Positions 44,881 to 57,156 of a DNA stretch of 64,000 bases are shown piece after piece; position 1 is the stretch's first letter; each line of letters opens with the position of its first letter. The DNA is from Rhynchopus euleeides (taxonomy: Eukaryota; Euglenozoa; Diplonemea; Diplonemida; Diplonemidae). The stretch lies in the NCBI GenBank assembly GCA_963210315.1, contig OY723245.1, forward strand, positions 1,935,910 to 1,999,909, read 5' to 3'. The translations under genes and the position numbers were made by a program. The notes below the pieces were generated by a model. The model had not been told where the DNA came from. It made no database searches and saw only the letters and a list, made by a program, of their open reading frames with translations.

Positions 44881-46677
44881 ATGGCGTCCATCCGGGTCCT
44901 CATCGTTGTCCTCTTTGTGGCGTGTGTGTTTGCAGTGGTGTCCCTCTGCACGTCTCTGGCTGTCTGGAGCGGTGACCGCGCACTCCGTGATACGGAGCAG
45001 TCACGCGAGACCTCTGTTGCCGCCACGATCGCACTCAGCGAGGCTACCATCACGAAGGTGGCGCACGCCCACCTCAACACCATCGGCGATGGCACTGTCC
45101 GTGAGATCAGCAGGTTCTGGACTGGCTCCCACGAGGCTCTCTCCTCGCTGTGCAGGCAGCTCAGCGGGGCTGATCAGCAAGACCTGCTCTCGTGGGATTA
45201 CTACTACGCACGGCGTGGGCAGCTCTACGGCCTAGTGCACGGCTACCACGACATCGATACGGTAGGGCTGCTGACAACAAAATACCAGGCATTGCATTAC
45301 AAAGAAGACCCAGCCACTCTGCAGTCCACCGGTTACCACCACTTCTTCGGGATATGGAATAACGGATCAGATTATGACAGCCTGTATGGCCCCGCTGTGT
45401 CCCGGACGCAGCAGGTGGATATCGTAGCGGGGGGGTCGGGGGACGGCTTCGGGTGGCCCCACAACTCCAGCAACTGGGGGAGGGGGGACTGCAGCGGCGT
45501 GGCTGCGCGGTTGTCGGAGGGTGCTGTTCTGGATGCACCCTGCAACTACTCGATCGGGGATCTGCGGGGCTACCACTTCCCGTTGACGAATCTCACGCCG
45601 CTGTCCGACGTCTACCTCGGCAACCCTTTGGTGTCCGTCGTGGATTACGTCGGCGTGATCTGGCAGTGCGACTTCGGGAACCCGCGCACCGGCGTCGCTG
45701 TCGGGAACGTCTATACGGGAACAGACCTGCGAAAGATCTCGGCATTCTTCAGCACACTGGAGCTGGGTCAGTCGCGCGGGTCCTTGGGACGTGTGTTTTC
45801 CGTTGTCAAGGACACCTGGTTGCCGCCCTCACGAGGCTCGTTCTCCGGGCGCCTGACGGGCACTTCGCACGGGAGGTATGTGCGGAGGGAGGACAGTGTG
45901 CGTGTGTGACGTGTCAGTTGTGTTCCCCTGGTAGAGCTTGCCGTGGCAAGCGATCCTTCGTGTTGCAACACCACACCACTCTGCAGCGCGTTCGATAACG
46001 TGGATGCCGATCTCACCGGGGTGCGTGCGGTGCTGCAGCCCCTGCGCGCAGTCGACTGCACCGACCCTCTGATTGCGGCAGCTGCAGCAATCCTCGAGGC
46101 GGCTGGCGAGGGCCAGAGTGGCGCCGCAAGCTACGACAGCATTGCCGCGAGCGGAGGGCCGATCAGCATCACCCTCCCAACCAACCGCTCGGCAGGGGGC
46201 GAGGCGTTTTACGTCAGGTATGACATTGCACTGCCGAACCACACCAGATTGGAACGGGGCGCCTGCCCCGCATGCCAACACACTCCAACGGGCCGTGCCT
46301 TGCGGGTTCAACCCAACCAGGCACCGCACCCCCACGCATGCCCCACTTTCCTCACAGTGTCAAGATCTACGACAGCGGTGCCCTCGGCATGAGGTGGCAC
46401 GTCGTGACGCTTCTCGACAGACGGTTCGTCATGTGGATGGTCGACCAACACAGGGAAGAGACCCTTGCCGCCATTTCCCAAAACGAGCACGCTGTGCGGG
46501 AGGACCTGCGTGAGGCCCGCTACATCCTCTACACAGTTGTGTTCATCTGCACTGTGGTGCCGATCGTGCTCGCCGTGGTGTTGGTGTTCCGCATCACGGA
46601 GCCTCTGATGCTGCTGAAGAGCGACATGTCCGCCGTGGCAGTATTGGATCTCGAACGCCTGGATACTCAACGGATAC
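44881..46677 (+). pseudogene. Truncated cyclase-like receptor gene (paralogue lacking the cyclase domain)
   Basis: Exons 44881-45875, 45987-46217 and 46358 to about 46677 follow the same exon pattern as the intact paralogues, with GTATG donors and CAG acceptors. They encode the signal-anchor (VLIVVLFVACVFAVVSLCTSL), the ectodomain, the second span (YTVVFICTVVPIVLAVVLVF) and the first part of the HAMP-like linker (LLKSDMSAVAVLDLERLDTQR). The sequence then passes into the dispersed repeat block 46678-47765, and linker, cyclase domain and tail are gone. The reading frame stays open up to 46910 through the repeat. It is a recent truncation, or a gene for a cyclase-less receptor. No second start problem was noted; an acceptor-like CCTCACAG precedes the ATG. 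Confidence 0.75.
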
Positions 46678-47765
46678 TCAACTTTGTTCTCCCTCGACAT
46701 GTTGAACTCGTCTTCTTTCCTTCATCTTTCCTCGAGGACCCACATCGATACTCGCCACGGCCAGTCGGCTGGCAGGTGGTGGGCTCGTTCAGATCGATTT
46801 GTGACAACCACGCGGGCAAAACACCATTCCGATATTTCTCTGTCGGAACCCTCAGTTTAGCACCGCCTCCACCCGTACCATCTTTTTGTCTTCTGACCGG
46901 TCGGCACTAAGCTCGGCACCGTGATGTTACCTTCAGCAACACCTTGTCATGCTGAAAACAAACCCAAGGTCAAAACCTCCTTCGATTTTTAGGCTCATCA
47001 GGTCTGGCCACCCGGAAGAGGAGAGCTGGAGGAGGCATCTCTTAGAAGAAGTTTGGCTTATGCCCGAAGAACCGCTTGGTGTGAGACCCATTTTATCAAA
47101 CAGTGCGTGTGTGTGTGATTCGGCTCTCAGATTTTGCGCAACTCCCTTGGCAAAGCCATAGCCACCCCGATGTGGCGTGAATGTTTTACCTTTTCAACAA
47201 CATGGCGGGTCATTCGCTCTCACGTGCAGAAAAAGCGAGCCCCTGTCCTGACAGGGTAGCATGCTGGGCACAGTTCGACACAGAGTGAATGCCTCAGGCG
47301 GTTGTTGATCCCAGAGGCCTCTGAGTGCCTCTGCAGCCGGAGGAACCCACACCGCGACATTTGGAGCAAGAAGTCAACGGGTTTCGGAATGTGGGTTTGT
47401 TTCAAACCGTTCAAGGGCCTGGAGTGAAGGAAGGGGTTTTCCTGGCATTTGCCGCCTGTCTTCTTGGAACTCCCCTGAGATTGTGTTCGACGTCTTTCCT
47501 GTCAGAACACTCCCCGTTCGGGTGTCAGTGTGACCGTCACTGATGGCACATTTGGTTGTTAAAACCAAAAAGAGAAGAGGAAAAGAACTTTGCGCGTTTG
47601 AGCTTCGACTGGAGTCGCAGAAGTGTGCCACTCTGGAGGATGCCGACTTGCTCCGTGTTGGAATCGTCTGGAAGGGCGGTACCTTTAGTGTACAATGCCA
47701 GTGAAGTGTTGAACACTGTCTGCGCGAGTGGACCACACGCGCTGAATCAGTCAATCTGAATCTGT
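46678..47765 (+). repeat. Dispersed repeat block, copy A
   Basis: The segments match 56370-57155 and 58476-58890. The first segment (46690-47082) and the last (47546-47765) are in the same orientation in both copies, while the middle (about 47083-47545) is inverted in the other copy. Near 47190 it carries the uninterrupted form of the site occupied by a transposon at 57157-58475. Non-coding as far as can be seen. Confidence 0.8.
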
Positions 47766-48264
47766 CGTTGTCTAACGCAGTGAGATTCTTATTATCTTGG
47801 TGTCTGTCTTGGTGTCAGTTTTGGTGTCGTCTTTGGATGCGATTCTTTGAATCGCTCTCAAAAGAAAAACCGGGGGTGGTTCGAACCATGCATGCACGGG
47901 AATGCCACGCAAAGTGTCAGTCCCCTCCCATCATCCCATCCTCTCATCCGGTCCGATTTGTTGGTGCCATTCTCCCGCACCTTAGAACGAAGGCCCCTCA
48001 TTGGCGGTCCACGACTGTTCTGTGGTGCCACCCAGCACCACTGTCTCAGGGTTCAGACACGATTCACTTGCCTGCATCGTGTCGGAAGCAGCTAAATCCC
48101 ACGGGTTTTGGAATTCCTTTCAGTTTGACTGTGTACAGTACATGTACGCCGAGCTGCGACCCACCGCCAGAACCAGAATGAACAGCCCTTCCTTCTCAGT
48201 GAATTGTGGATCAGAGTAGCATCTATCGTCAGGCCCACCCTCGCCCCGTTCCCTCTCGAGCCGG

Positions 48265-48755
48265 GAGAGGGTGTTCTGCGTCTGAGGAGCACCAAGCTTG
48301 TTTCGTTGCTCCTTCTCTCTCCCTCCCTGATATGATTCACCCCAGACTTAATGGCGTTCCCTCTCGAGCCCCCGCCCCCTCGCCCCCATCCCCTGCTCGT
48401 TCTGTACTGTTTGGGGCATCTCCTGCTGACGTGCATCGCACAGCATAGCCTGTGTGGCGCGGCGGAAGTTGCTGAGTATTGTTGAAAGCTCTGGCTCTGC
48501 CGGCATGCTGCCGGCTTTTGTTTTGTGAGTTCGGCGTAGCCAAAATGGGGAAACGTTCTGTGCCTTTTGCTGGATCGTGCGACCCCAACTCCCACCACTT
48601 CATCAGGCGATGGGGGGTGGTGTACACAAAGAGTGGGGTCTGCGTTTCGCAACAACACAACTTTTGGCATCAACTGAGTTTGTTGTCTTGTTTTGCTGTC
48701 ACTTCACGAACCAACAGGGACACAGATAGTTTCCGGAAACTCCGAACGTGGGAGT
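48265..48755 (+). repeat. PAT-like element remnant, terminal-repeat sequence only
   Basis: GGTGTTCTGCGTCTGAGGAG at about 48266 resembles the B repeat, and GTGAGTTCGGCGTAGCCAAAA at about 48525 resembles the start of the A repeat of the element at 25408-31804. The rest (about 48575-48755) is shared with 53100-53275. No coding part is seen. It is a diverged, short fossil of a related family. Confidence 0.55.
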
Positions 48756-49361
48756 GTCCGCTACCGGTGATTCGCAGTCACCCTCACCCCCCTGTGGGTC
48801 GGGAACTGTGGCGGCGGTGCGATGGTGGTCCCGTCACCCCTGTGGCGGGGTAAACCCCACCCCCCTAGCTTCTACACCTTGGGGGTTTCGCTCCAACGTG
48901 CAAAAGAAGGCGAGCCGCTTCACAAAATAAGAGACAAGCTGGGACAGGTTGGCAGAGCGGATGCCCCTTTAATGTTTGTTTGTTCTTTTGGTTGGGCGCG
49001 AGGCATGCCAGGCGTGATTCCGTCCCGACTCCCACATCGGCGTCCTGCCCGATCAGAATCGGAGCTATCAAAGCACATCACCCAAGTGGCATGGATGGAT
49101 ATGGTGGCAGCCTCAGTGCATCTAGCGCGTTGCTTCGGAGCCACACATTCTGCCACCAATCGAAGGTTTGTCCAGGAAGGGCATCCTCCCCGGTTGCTGT
49201 CCCCTCTGGCGCAGAGAAGGATGTACGTAGTAGACGTTGCCCGCCCCGCTTCTGTATTCCGTTTGGCCCCGTTGGCTTGGTGTTGCGGCCGGGTCAGGAA
49301 GTTGGTATCGTTCTGCAATGTGGCGTCACACCAACACACACACACACCCGAATAGGTAACG
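48756..49361. other. 5' flank of the second intact receptor gene
   Basis: No gene supported. An ACACACACAC run lies just before the ATG. No promoter motif assigned. Confidence 0.4.
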
Positions 49362-52195
49362 ATGCCGTTCCTTTCCATCCGGACGCTGAATGTGCTGCTC
49401 GTCGTGTCCTGCGTGGTGGTGGTGGGGACCCTGTGCACCACGCTGACCCTGCTGAGCGGCGACCGTGCGTTGGACGACACGCGAGCGTCCAGAGATGAAT
49501 CTGTTGACAGCGCGTTTGCTGTGGGGGAAGATTCGGTGCTCTCCGTGACAGAGCAGTACCTGAAGCAGGTCAGCACGGGTGCAAAGAACCAGGTGACGTC
49601 CTTCTTTGCGGTGTCCCAGAACTACCTGCAGGCTCTGTGCACCGAGATAAGCGCTGCTGACCCTGCTGTGGTCGATACGTGGGACTATGTGTATTCGAAG
49701 CGCGCAATGCTGTGGAACGGGGTTGCAGCCCACTACGAGTTCGATGTACTTGCCATTCTGGCGAATGATTATAAGTACGTCGGTACGGTCGAAACCACAG
49801 CAACGATCTCACGAGAGCCTGATGAGCATCACCACTACTGGCTCACTGTCAACAACGGGACTGCATACGACGCTCAGGCAGGGCTGCCTGCAAAGTACCG
49901 CACTCTCATGGGCGTGTCCGCTGAGCCAGGGACGGGAGACATGTGGGGGATGTGGACCAACTCCACGAATGCAAAAGTGCCTTGTCACTCCAACATGCCC
50001 AGCTTTCTGTCTGCGGGTAAGGTCCTCGATGCACCGTGTGCATACCCTCTTGTCGACGTCAAGGCCGCAACGTACAGGAACACATATGGGATATTCCCGA
50101 TTGGCCACGTCTACTTCACTGGGATTGAATCCTATTCCACGTACCTGGGCGTGACAGCGAAGTGTGAGTACGAGAACAAAGCGACACACGAGCGCCTCGG
50201 GATGACGACTGTCGGAACCGATCTCCGCAAGGTGTCAAGGTTTCTTGCGTCGATGGACCTCGGTCAGGCCGGAGGGTCGCTGGGGCGTGTGTTCCTTGTG
50301 TTGCGTGATGCCTACTTCACGAAGCCCGGTGTGCTTACAGGGGCATCTCATGGAAAGTATGCATGTGGGACGGTGCCGTCACTTCCCAAAATAAGCCGCA
50401 CCGTGATATTTGTTCCCCGCCTTCCTCTGTCCGCCAGCTTTGCACGGGTGCTCACCGTACAACCGCCATGCTGTCCTGCCTTGTCTGATATCTGCCCATC
50501 CCATCCGATCGAAGACCCATACCACCACACCACACCACAGCCAGTTTGGATGGGTCACGGACAACTACTTCGGCCCTCTGCTGACACGGGTAACTGATAT
50601 TTCTCCTGTGAACAGCACCGATCTGTACGTGTCTGGTGCAGCTTCGATTCTGGGACAGAACGTGACAGTGAACGGGACACAGATGTTGAGGTACGAGCAG
50701 CTGTTCTTGCACCAGCGCACGGAGACTGTGCAGCTGGAGGCAAACCGCACAGGGACACTGCGTGAGGAAGACTTCTACGTCAGGTATGCTGATGTGTGTT
50801 GCAACTGCCTGCCACTGCTCCTGCAACAGGGTGGACGTGTTCGACAACCATCACGGGCTGAACTGGTACATCGTGGCGTTGGTGGACCGGGAGTACGTGC
50901 TTGGGAAGGTGGCGCGCGCAGTGGCTGCTACACGCCAGCAGGTCATGGCCAACGAGGCAAAGGTGACCGACGACCTCGACAAGGCGCGTCAGGTGCTGTA
51001 CATAGTTGTCGTCATTTCTGGACTTGTGCCCCTCGCTCTGACGGTGCTGTTCGTGTTCCGCATCACACAGCCGCTGATGCTGCTGATGCAGGACATGTCG
51101 CACGTGGCTGTGATGAACCTGGAAGCAGTTGACGCAGACAGGCCACCCAGCATGCTGTCCGAGGTGCGTGGGATGGAGATCTCCTTCAAGCAGATGCTCA
51201 AGAACCTGGTGGAGTACAGGCAGTACCTCCCGCAGAGTGTGCTGGTCGACACAACTGTGTCAGAGTGTGACAGTGTGGTTGAGTCTGGGAGCCGTCCGGT
51301 CGGTGGAAGTTCTCTTGGCCGCTCGGGCAACACCCCAACGCGGCACCAGGATGCAACTTCAACACATTCGCGGAGTAAGCTGAATCTCTCACAGCAGCGC
51401 AACCTGCTGTTCGACTCTGCGCTGAACGTGAAACCCATTTCACTGCTCGTCGCCAACCTGCACGGCGTCAACAATCTGCGTGACACGTCTGTCCTTGCAG
51501 AATCAGTGGCATCTTACCTCGAGCCGATTGTGCTGAACTCACGCAAACACCGCGGCATTGTTGACGACGTATCCGGAGACAAGGTGACGGTGTCCTTCAA
51601 CACCAGCATCGCAACAGCCTCACACAAGGTGCGTGGGGTGGACCTGGGCCACAACCTGCTGACCCTGTGGAAGAACCTGAACGTGAACCTTGCCGTCTGT
51701 GCGGGGTCCGCTGTGTGCGGCAACATGGGGTGCACAGGGATGAAGACGTACGGCGTCATCGGCAACGTCGCATCGAACGTGCGTGCGGTGGAACGCTGCG
51801 GCCGCAGTTGGGCAATGCAGTTTCTTTGTGACGGCAGTGTCAAACGTGACCTCGGGGGCCACTACACCACCCGCACAGTCGCAAAGGTCCTTTTGAAGGA
51901 CGACAAGTGCACCTCCATCCACCAGGTCATGGACGAGGTGAGTGTGGCCAACGAAGAGTGGATGTACCAGCTTGAGAACGGCGATGGCACTAACCCGCAC
52001 AAATCGCTCGACAAGGCTATTGCAAGCATCTATGCTGGTGAGTTCGCAGCCGCACAGCGGCACTACGATGAATACAAGATGCCCTGTCTGACTATGGAAC
52101 AGCTCCTGAAATATGCGTCGCACACAGGTGCGATTCCTCTTCCCCTCAATCTTTTCCCCGCCATCGCTGTTGCCCCTTGTGTGCCTGAGCCCTGA
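49362..52195 (+). CDS. Two-pass membrane receptor with degenerate class III cyclase domain (paralogue 2)
   Basis: Exons 49362-50356, 50541-50783 and 50830-52195 give 867 codons plus stop. Introns are 184 nt (GTATGCATG...CACCACACCACAG) and 46 nt (GTATGCTG...CAACAG). Signal-anchor at about residues 8-30, ectodomain to about 466, second span about 467-490, HAMP-like linker to about 545, a Ser/Thr-rich variable spacer, cyclase fold about 613-750, then a conserved tail of about 110 residues (MYQLENGDG...). In the fold, VANLHGV has Asn621 where the first metal Asp is expected. SGDKVTVSF keeps Asp662, and IGNVASNVRAVERC replaces the Asn and Arg of the transition-state site. Likely a membrane sensor whose cyclase domain binds or regulates rather than catalyses. 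Parts are almost identical to paralogues 1 and 3. Confidence 0.9.
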
Positions 52196-52890
52196 TGGCT
52201 CTCTCTCTCCTCTGTTCATCATTCCCCTCCCACCTTTCCACACCAGAAAGTTCGAAGTATCAAGTAGTAGAGGAAGAGCGGCAGAGTTGAAGTGACATTT
52301 TTGGCGGTCACAGAACCTCACATCCTCCGACATCCACGGAACTGAAGACGGCGTCCCCCCCCCTTCATCACTTGCCGGCCGAACCGCCAACAGACCCCTT
52401 CTCCACTTGCCTGTGCGTAAGAGCCCCACCCCTGAGCTCGTCCGCGGGAGCGGAGATCGGATGCCTTTTTTGCACTTATGGCCACATCGGGTTGCATGCG
52501 GTCACATAAGGTCTCGATTGCTGCCGCCGAATCTGTCCAATCATATTCTCGCATTTGCTCATTCTTCATAGTTTTTTTGTTGTGTAGCCTCGTGCAATGA
52601 AGGAGGAAATGGCACGCAGACAACGCAGGTCCAATTTGAGTTTACGGCACGTGGTAGTGCCGTAATTGCAGAGCCACATCTCACCTCATCACAGGTCGAG
52701 GTGTGTGCGTTTCACCACAAGCTCTCCCCTCCCCATTCTCTCGTGTTCAGTGACATGTGTCGATATTGTTCTATTTTGCCCCTGCATGTCGTAGGTGCTA
52801 GGGACACCTGGCTGTGTTACGAAAGCAATCTTCAGGATTTGAGGAAGAATGCACTCAAAAATCTGTGGCAACACGGTTTTCGGGGGGGTG
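52196..52890. other. 3' flank of the second receptor gene
   Basis: No gene is seen. 52249-52305 repeats the short sequence found at 17447-17497 (core AGAGCGGCAGAGTTGAAGTG). Confidence 0.4.
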
Positions 52891-53275
52891 TTCTGCGTTC
52901 CTGAACGAATCTATAATTGAATTCGGGCATTCCAATGCTCTGTGTATCCCTCCCTTTCTGCCGTGTGCGTTTACTCTGTTCCAAACGCCGCACATACGCT
53001 TTGGTTTGCCATCTGTTTTATTTTTTGTTAGTTCGAACGTAGTTCGACCATGTTAGTTCGGCGCAGCCAAACTGGGGAAACTTCGTGTGCCTTCAGCTGG
53101 ATTGTGCGACCCCAACTCACACCACTTCATCAGACGATGGGGAGTGGTGTACACAAAGAGTGGGGTCTGCGTTCCAAAAAAACAACTTTCGGCAGCAACT
53201 GATTTTGTTGCCCCGTTTTGCTGTCACTTCACGATCCAGCGGGGGCACAGATACGGAAACTCCGAACGTAGGCAG
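52885..53275 (+). repeat. Second PAT-like terminal-repeat remnant
   Basis: GGGTGTTCTGCGTTCCTGAA at about 52886 and GTTAGTTCGGCGCAGCCAAA at about 53053 resemble the B and A repeat starts. 53100-53275 matches 48575-48755 over nearly its whole length with scattered changes. The two remnants flank the second receptor gene in the same orientation. Confidence 0.55.
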
Positions 53276-54423
53276 GCACTTTCAAGCCCCCTTACTTGTC
53301 TGCCCTAATGCAGCACCATCAGTGTTTGTTTGGAATAGTAAGCCTGTGGCAAGCCCGTGTGTATTGTTGCAGCGAAAGTCGCTCCTGCCTAGACCCCCTT
53401 CCTGCATATTTTGTGACTGGTGTGCTGTGAAATAGCGAAGAACCAGGTGAGATTCGAAGCGGGGGTTCTCGGCTTCGACCATGAAGTGAAGACAGTGCGT
53501 CTAGTTCACAGGTTGTTCAAAAAACCATAATATGCAAAAATGGGTGCCTGAAAACCTTGACGAGCTACATGAAGCCTAGTTCGGTCTCAGGGTCACCCAT
53601 TTAAAAGCGTGCAGTTTTTTTGGACTACCAGAACACAGTATAAAAAAAACGTATTGGGGTCTTCGCTGATCGGCACATTTCTGCGCCGCTGAGTGAAGCC
53701 CCCAGCACGTGATTTGCGAAATCCTGATACATAACCCGCTCTCTGAGTTGTTCAGGAAGTGTTATGTGCCAACAGCATACGCGCCCTGGATGCGTGCCCC
53801 TGGTGCCACACCACACCCCGAAGGACCAGAGAAGCTGTTGTCTGTGCTGTTGCCGTGCTGTGCTCCTTCTTCTCTGTTGTCACGCTCGCTGGCTTCCCCA
53901 TCTCTGAGAACCCCCTACCCCCGCCCCGGTTTGTTTCACCGTGATCTTGCCATATTCTGTCTTCTTCCTATTTTTCATCTTTTGTACAGCGGCCCCCCAC
54001 GTGGGGAAGCTCGTCGCGTGTGTCGGGTGATGGATGCTCCCGCTCGCAGGCAACTAGGTTGACGTGCGTGTGGTCTGGGCAGAGGGCAGAAATACAGAAC
54101 CACCGAAAAATCACAGCACACACAACAAGCACAATTGCACCGGGGGTGTGAAGGGTTCTGGTGAAAAATTAACAGTGTCACCTAGAATTCCACACATCCC
54201 AGTGATTTACCGCAGTGAGCCTGGCTACTCGAAGCACGCCAGGTCTTCGGTGTTTGCTGTTTTGACAGTTGATCGCAACCCAACTGGGTTTTCTGTGCCT
54301 TTTTCGTTGGCTTGCAACTCCCATTCACACTCCCATCCCAAGAAGCCGCCTCACGTATTGATTTGCCTCTCTTGACTGCCTACAAGGAGCCGTTGTTGTG
54401 CATTTTTGTGGGCCGAGAATATA
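53276..54423. other. Intergenic stretch
   Basis: No gene supported. A short GGGGTCTTCGCT...AGTGAAGCCCCC hairpin at 53656-53703 resembles the ends of the GGGGGTCTTCGCT family but has no clear duplication. Confidence 0.35.
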
Positions 54424-55813
54424 TGGGTCAAAATTTTAATACCCCCCCCCCCTAAATCCCGCGATGAATTTTTCGGCCTGTGGGCCAGAATGGTGGTGTC
54501 TCAAGTGCAGTAGCCCCGCCAGTAGCCCCGCCAGAGGGTATCCAGGGGAGTCAGAGGGGTGTGGAATGGGGTCAGGGGGGTGCATAGTCACCATTTTCTA
54601 GGTTTTTTTGGGCCATTTTGACGGTTTTTTGGGCTGTGTTCTTCTCTACATTATCACCCTGGCAGCTGACCGGATTCGCTGCAGTTGCTGCGCTTGCGAT
54701 TGGCTGCGTTGGTCAGGTGTTCCGCACACACCGCCACAACGTCCCCTTTGAGGCAAGCTCGTCAGATGCAAGACTCCATGTGGTGGTCATTGTGGTTTGA
54801 CAACCCACTATAACCTCTCTGGTGTTAACTCATTAGGCTCGAGTCAGGGTCTTGGAACCGGTTGCAAGTCTGAGGCCAAGGAGACTCTATTCCCACCACA
54901 ACCGCCCCTCCCTCGGCTTCTGTGTGTAAGACACTTACACGGTCCGAAAGGGCGACACGCGGAGGTAGTCCGCAGAAGCGGATGTGAAGGTATGGAGCAG
55001 AAGACTCTTGCAGCCGCCACCGAGCAGTCGAGTGGGTACCCCGGGTTGAGGTAAGGTAACGCGAAGGCCTCGGCCTGGCACAATAGCAAAAAAAAATGGT
55101 GCAATGCTCTTTGCTGAGAGCATGTATCAGCAGGCCACCCCATATAGCTTCCTCGCTCCTGCAAAGGTCTTCAGAAAATTTCACAGAACCCCGGAAACCT
55201 CTGGCGGCTCTCCACCAACGAACGTAACCTCACCATGTGCCTCTGTGTGCAGCTCCTCTCATTGTCGACCTGGTTTCAGTGATCATGAGAGGGCTTTGGG
55301 CAAGGAAGGGGTCTGGGACCACAGGCCACAGAATCGATCCAACGGGGCGGGGCTTGATATCCCCCGTCTTTCGTCCTCTGTGATGAATACTGGAATCCAA
55401 GCCAACAGTGTTCCTGCAGAAATAGGTGAAAAACGTGTGATTTTGCAGGTTTTCCCTCTCTGGGACCGCATTTGTGACCTCAAATAGTAGAAATGGACCC
55501 ACAGAAGCCCTGCGGATCCACTGGAATCTGTTTCGGCCCATTATTTTTGAGGTGAAATGGTGCAAAGCCGGAGAACCCCAGAAAAGGGGGGCTTTACTGC
55601 AGTAGGGGCCACCCCTGCTCGATGACATCTGAAAAGGCACCTGGCGGCGTTTTTCACCCCCCTGTGCCAGTTCTGGGTGCAGGATGGGTGCGGAAAGGCA
55701 AAAATGGGTATGGTTCAGGTGTGGAGGTGAGGCCGTGGGCCTTCCTTCATCCCCAAAAAATCTAAAATTCATCGCGGGATTTAGAGGGGGGGGGGTATTA
55801 AAATTTTCACCCA
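54424..55813. mobile_element. 1.4-kb TA-flanked inverted-repeat transposon
   Basis: The left end TGGGTCAAAATTTTAATACC and its near complement at the right (55766-55813) form inverted repeats of about 45 bp, with a variable C/G run and CGCGATGAATTTT near the inner edge. TA stands outside each end (54422-54423 and 55814-55815). No transposase was recognised in the interior. Confidence 0.8.
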
Positions 55814-55815
55814 TA

Positions 55816-56369
55816 TGTCTGACACACTGATGCGTGCATCTTTTGTTTGCGGTCGCGAGTGCAGAGCGCAACGGGCAACCTGTTGTTATGTGATCGCCAC
55901 TGCCACAGGTTGCCACGTACCGAATGTCACTGAATGGGGATCCGATCTGTTGCGCAGGAGAGTCTGAGGGCGTTACCGTGCAGACCAGAGTCTCTGAGGG
56001 CGAAAGGAAGCCGAAACCGAGCCTTCACTCCCACAAAGCAAAATTAACGAAACACGTTGACCTCGTGACAACTTAGACACATTGCTGGCACAGAGAATCT
56101 CCCCAGTACATCTCCCTGTGGAAAGTTCAACAAATCCCCTGCGTGCGGTTCTCCCCTACCTTCCCGCCCCCTCAGTCCTGTCTTTGATCTTCTTCTTTTC
56201 AGAAGAACTGCATTTGATTGGATTTTTTTTGGAGTTGGCCGTGGAACTGGTCGTGTCTGATTCGCTCTTGGTTTGACGCCGCTCTGCCTGCATCCTTGCA
56301 GAAGGTATGCTCTGCGCATTGGGAAGCCAACGAGCCTACAGTGTCGGTATAGTGTCGGGGAAGTTTGCC
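55816..56369. other. Stretch without recognised gene
   Basis: Unique sequence between the transposon and repeat block B. No coding signal recognised. Confidence 0.35.
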
Positions 56370-57156
56370 GTCGCTGCATCTCCCTCGACATGCCGAACCC
56401 TTCATTTTTCCTCGAGGACCCACATCGATTCTCTGGACAACCACGCGGGCAAAACACCATTCCGATATTTCTCTGTCGGAACCCTCAGTTGAGCACCGCC
56501 TTCACCCGTGCCATCTTTTTGTCTTCTGACCGGTCGGCACAAAGCTCGGCACCGTGATGTTACCTTCAGCAACACCTTGTCATGCTGAAACCAAGCCCAA
56601 GGTCAAAACCTCCTTCGATTGGTAGGCATATCAGGCCTGGCCATCCGGAAAAGGAGAGCTGGATGAGGCATCTCTTAGAAGAAGTTTGGCTTGTGCCCGA
56701 CGAACCATCAGTGACGGTCACACTGACACCCGAACGGGGAGTGTTCTGACAGAGAGGAAAGACGCCGACCACAATCTCAGGTGAGTTCCAAGAAGACAGG
56801 CAGTGAACAAGGACACAGCGCAGCTGCTGTGCTGTGTGTGACCTGAGTGGAGGAATAAATGCAAAATGGTTACGCCTCTTTCCGGTTTCCAACTCCACCA
56901 AAATGCCAGGAAAACCCCTTCCTTCACTCCAGGCCCTTGAACGGTTTGAAACAAACCCACATTCCGAAACCCGTTGACTTCTTGCTCCAAATATCGCGGT
57001 GTGGGTTCCTCCGGCTGCAGAGGCACTCAGAGGCCTCTGGGATCAACAACCGCCTGAGGCATTCACTCTGTGTCGAACTGTGCCCAGCATGCTACCCTGT
57101 CAGGACAGGGGCTCGCTTTTTCTGCACGTGAGAGCGAATGACCCGCCATGTTGTTA

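Noticed and set aside
47860-47900. GGTTCGAACCA resembling a tRNA B box
   Set aside because: No acceptor stem, A box or anticodon arm could be fitted around it.
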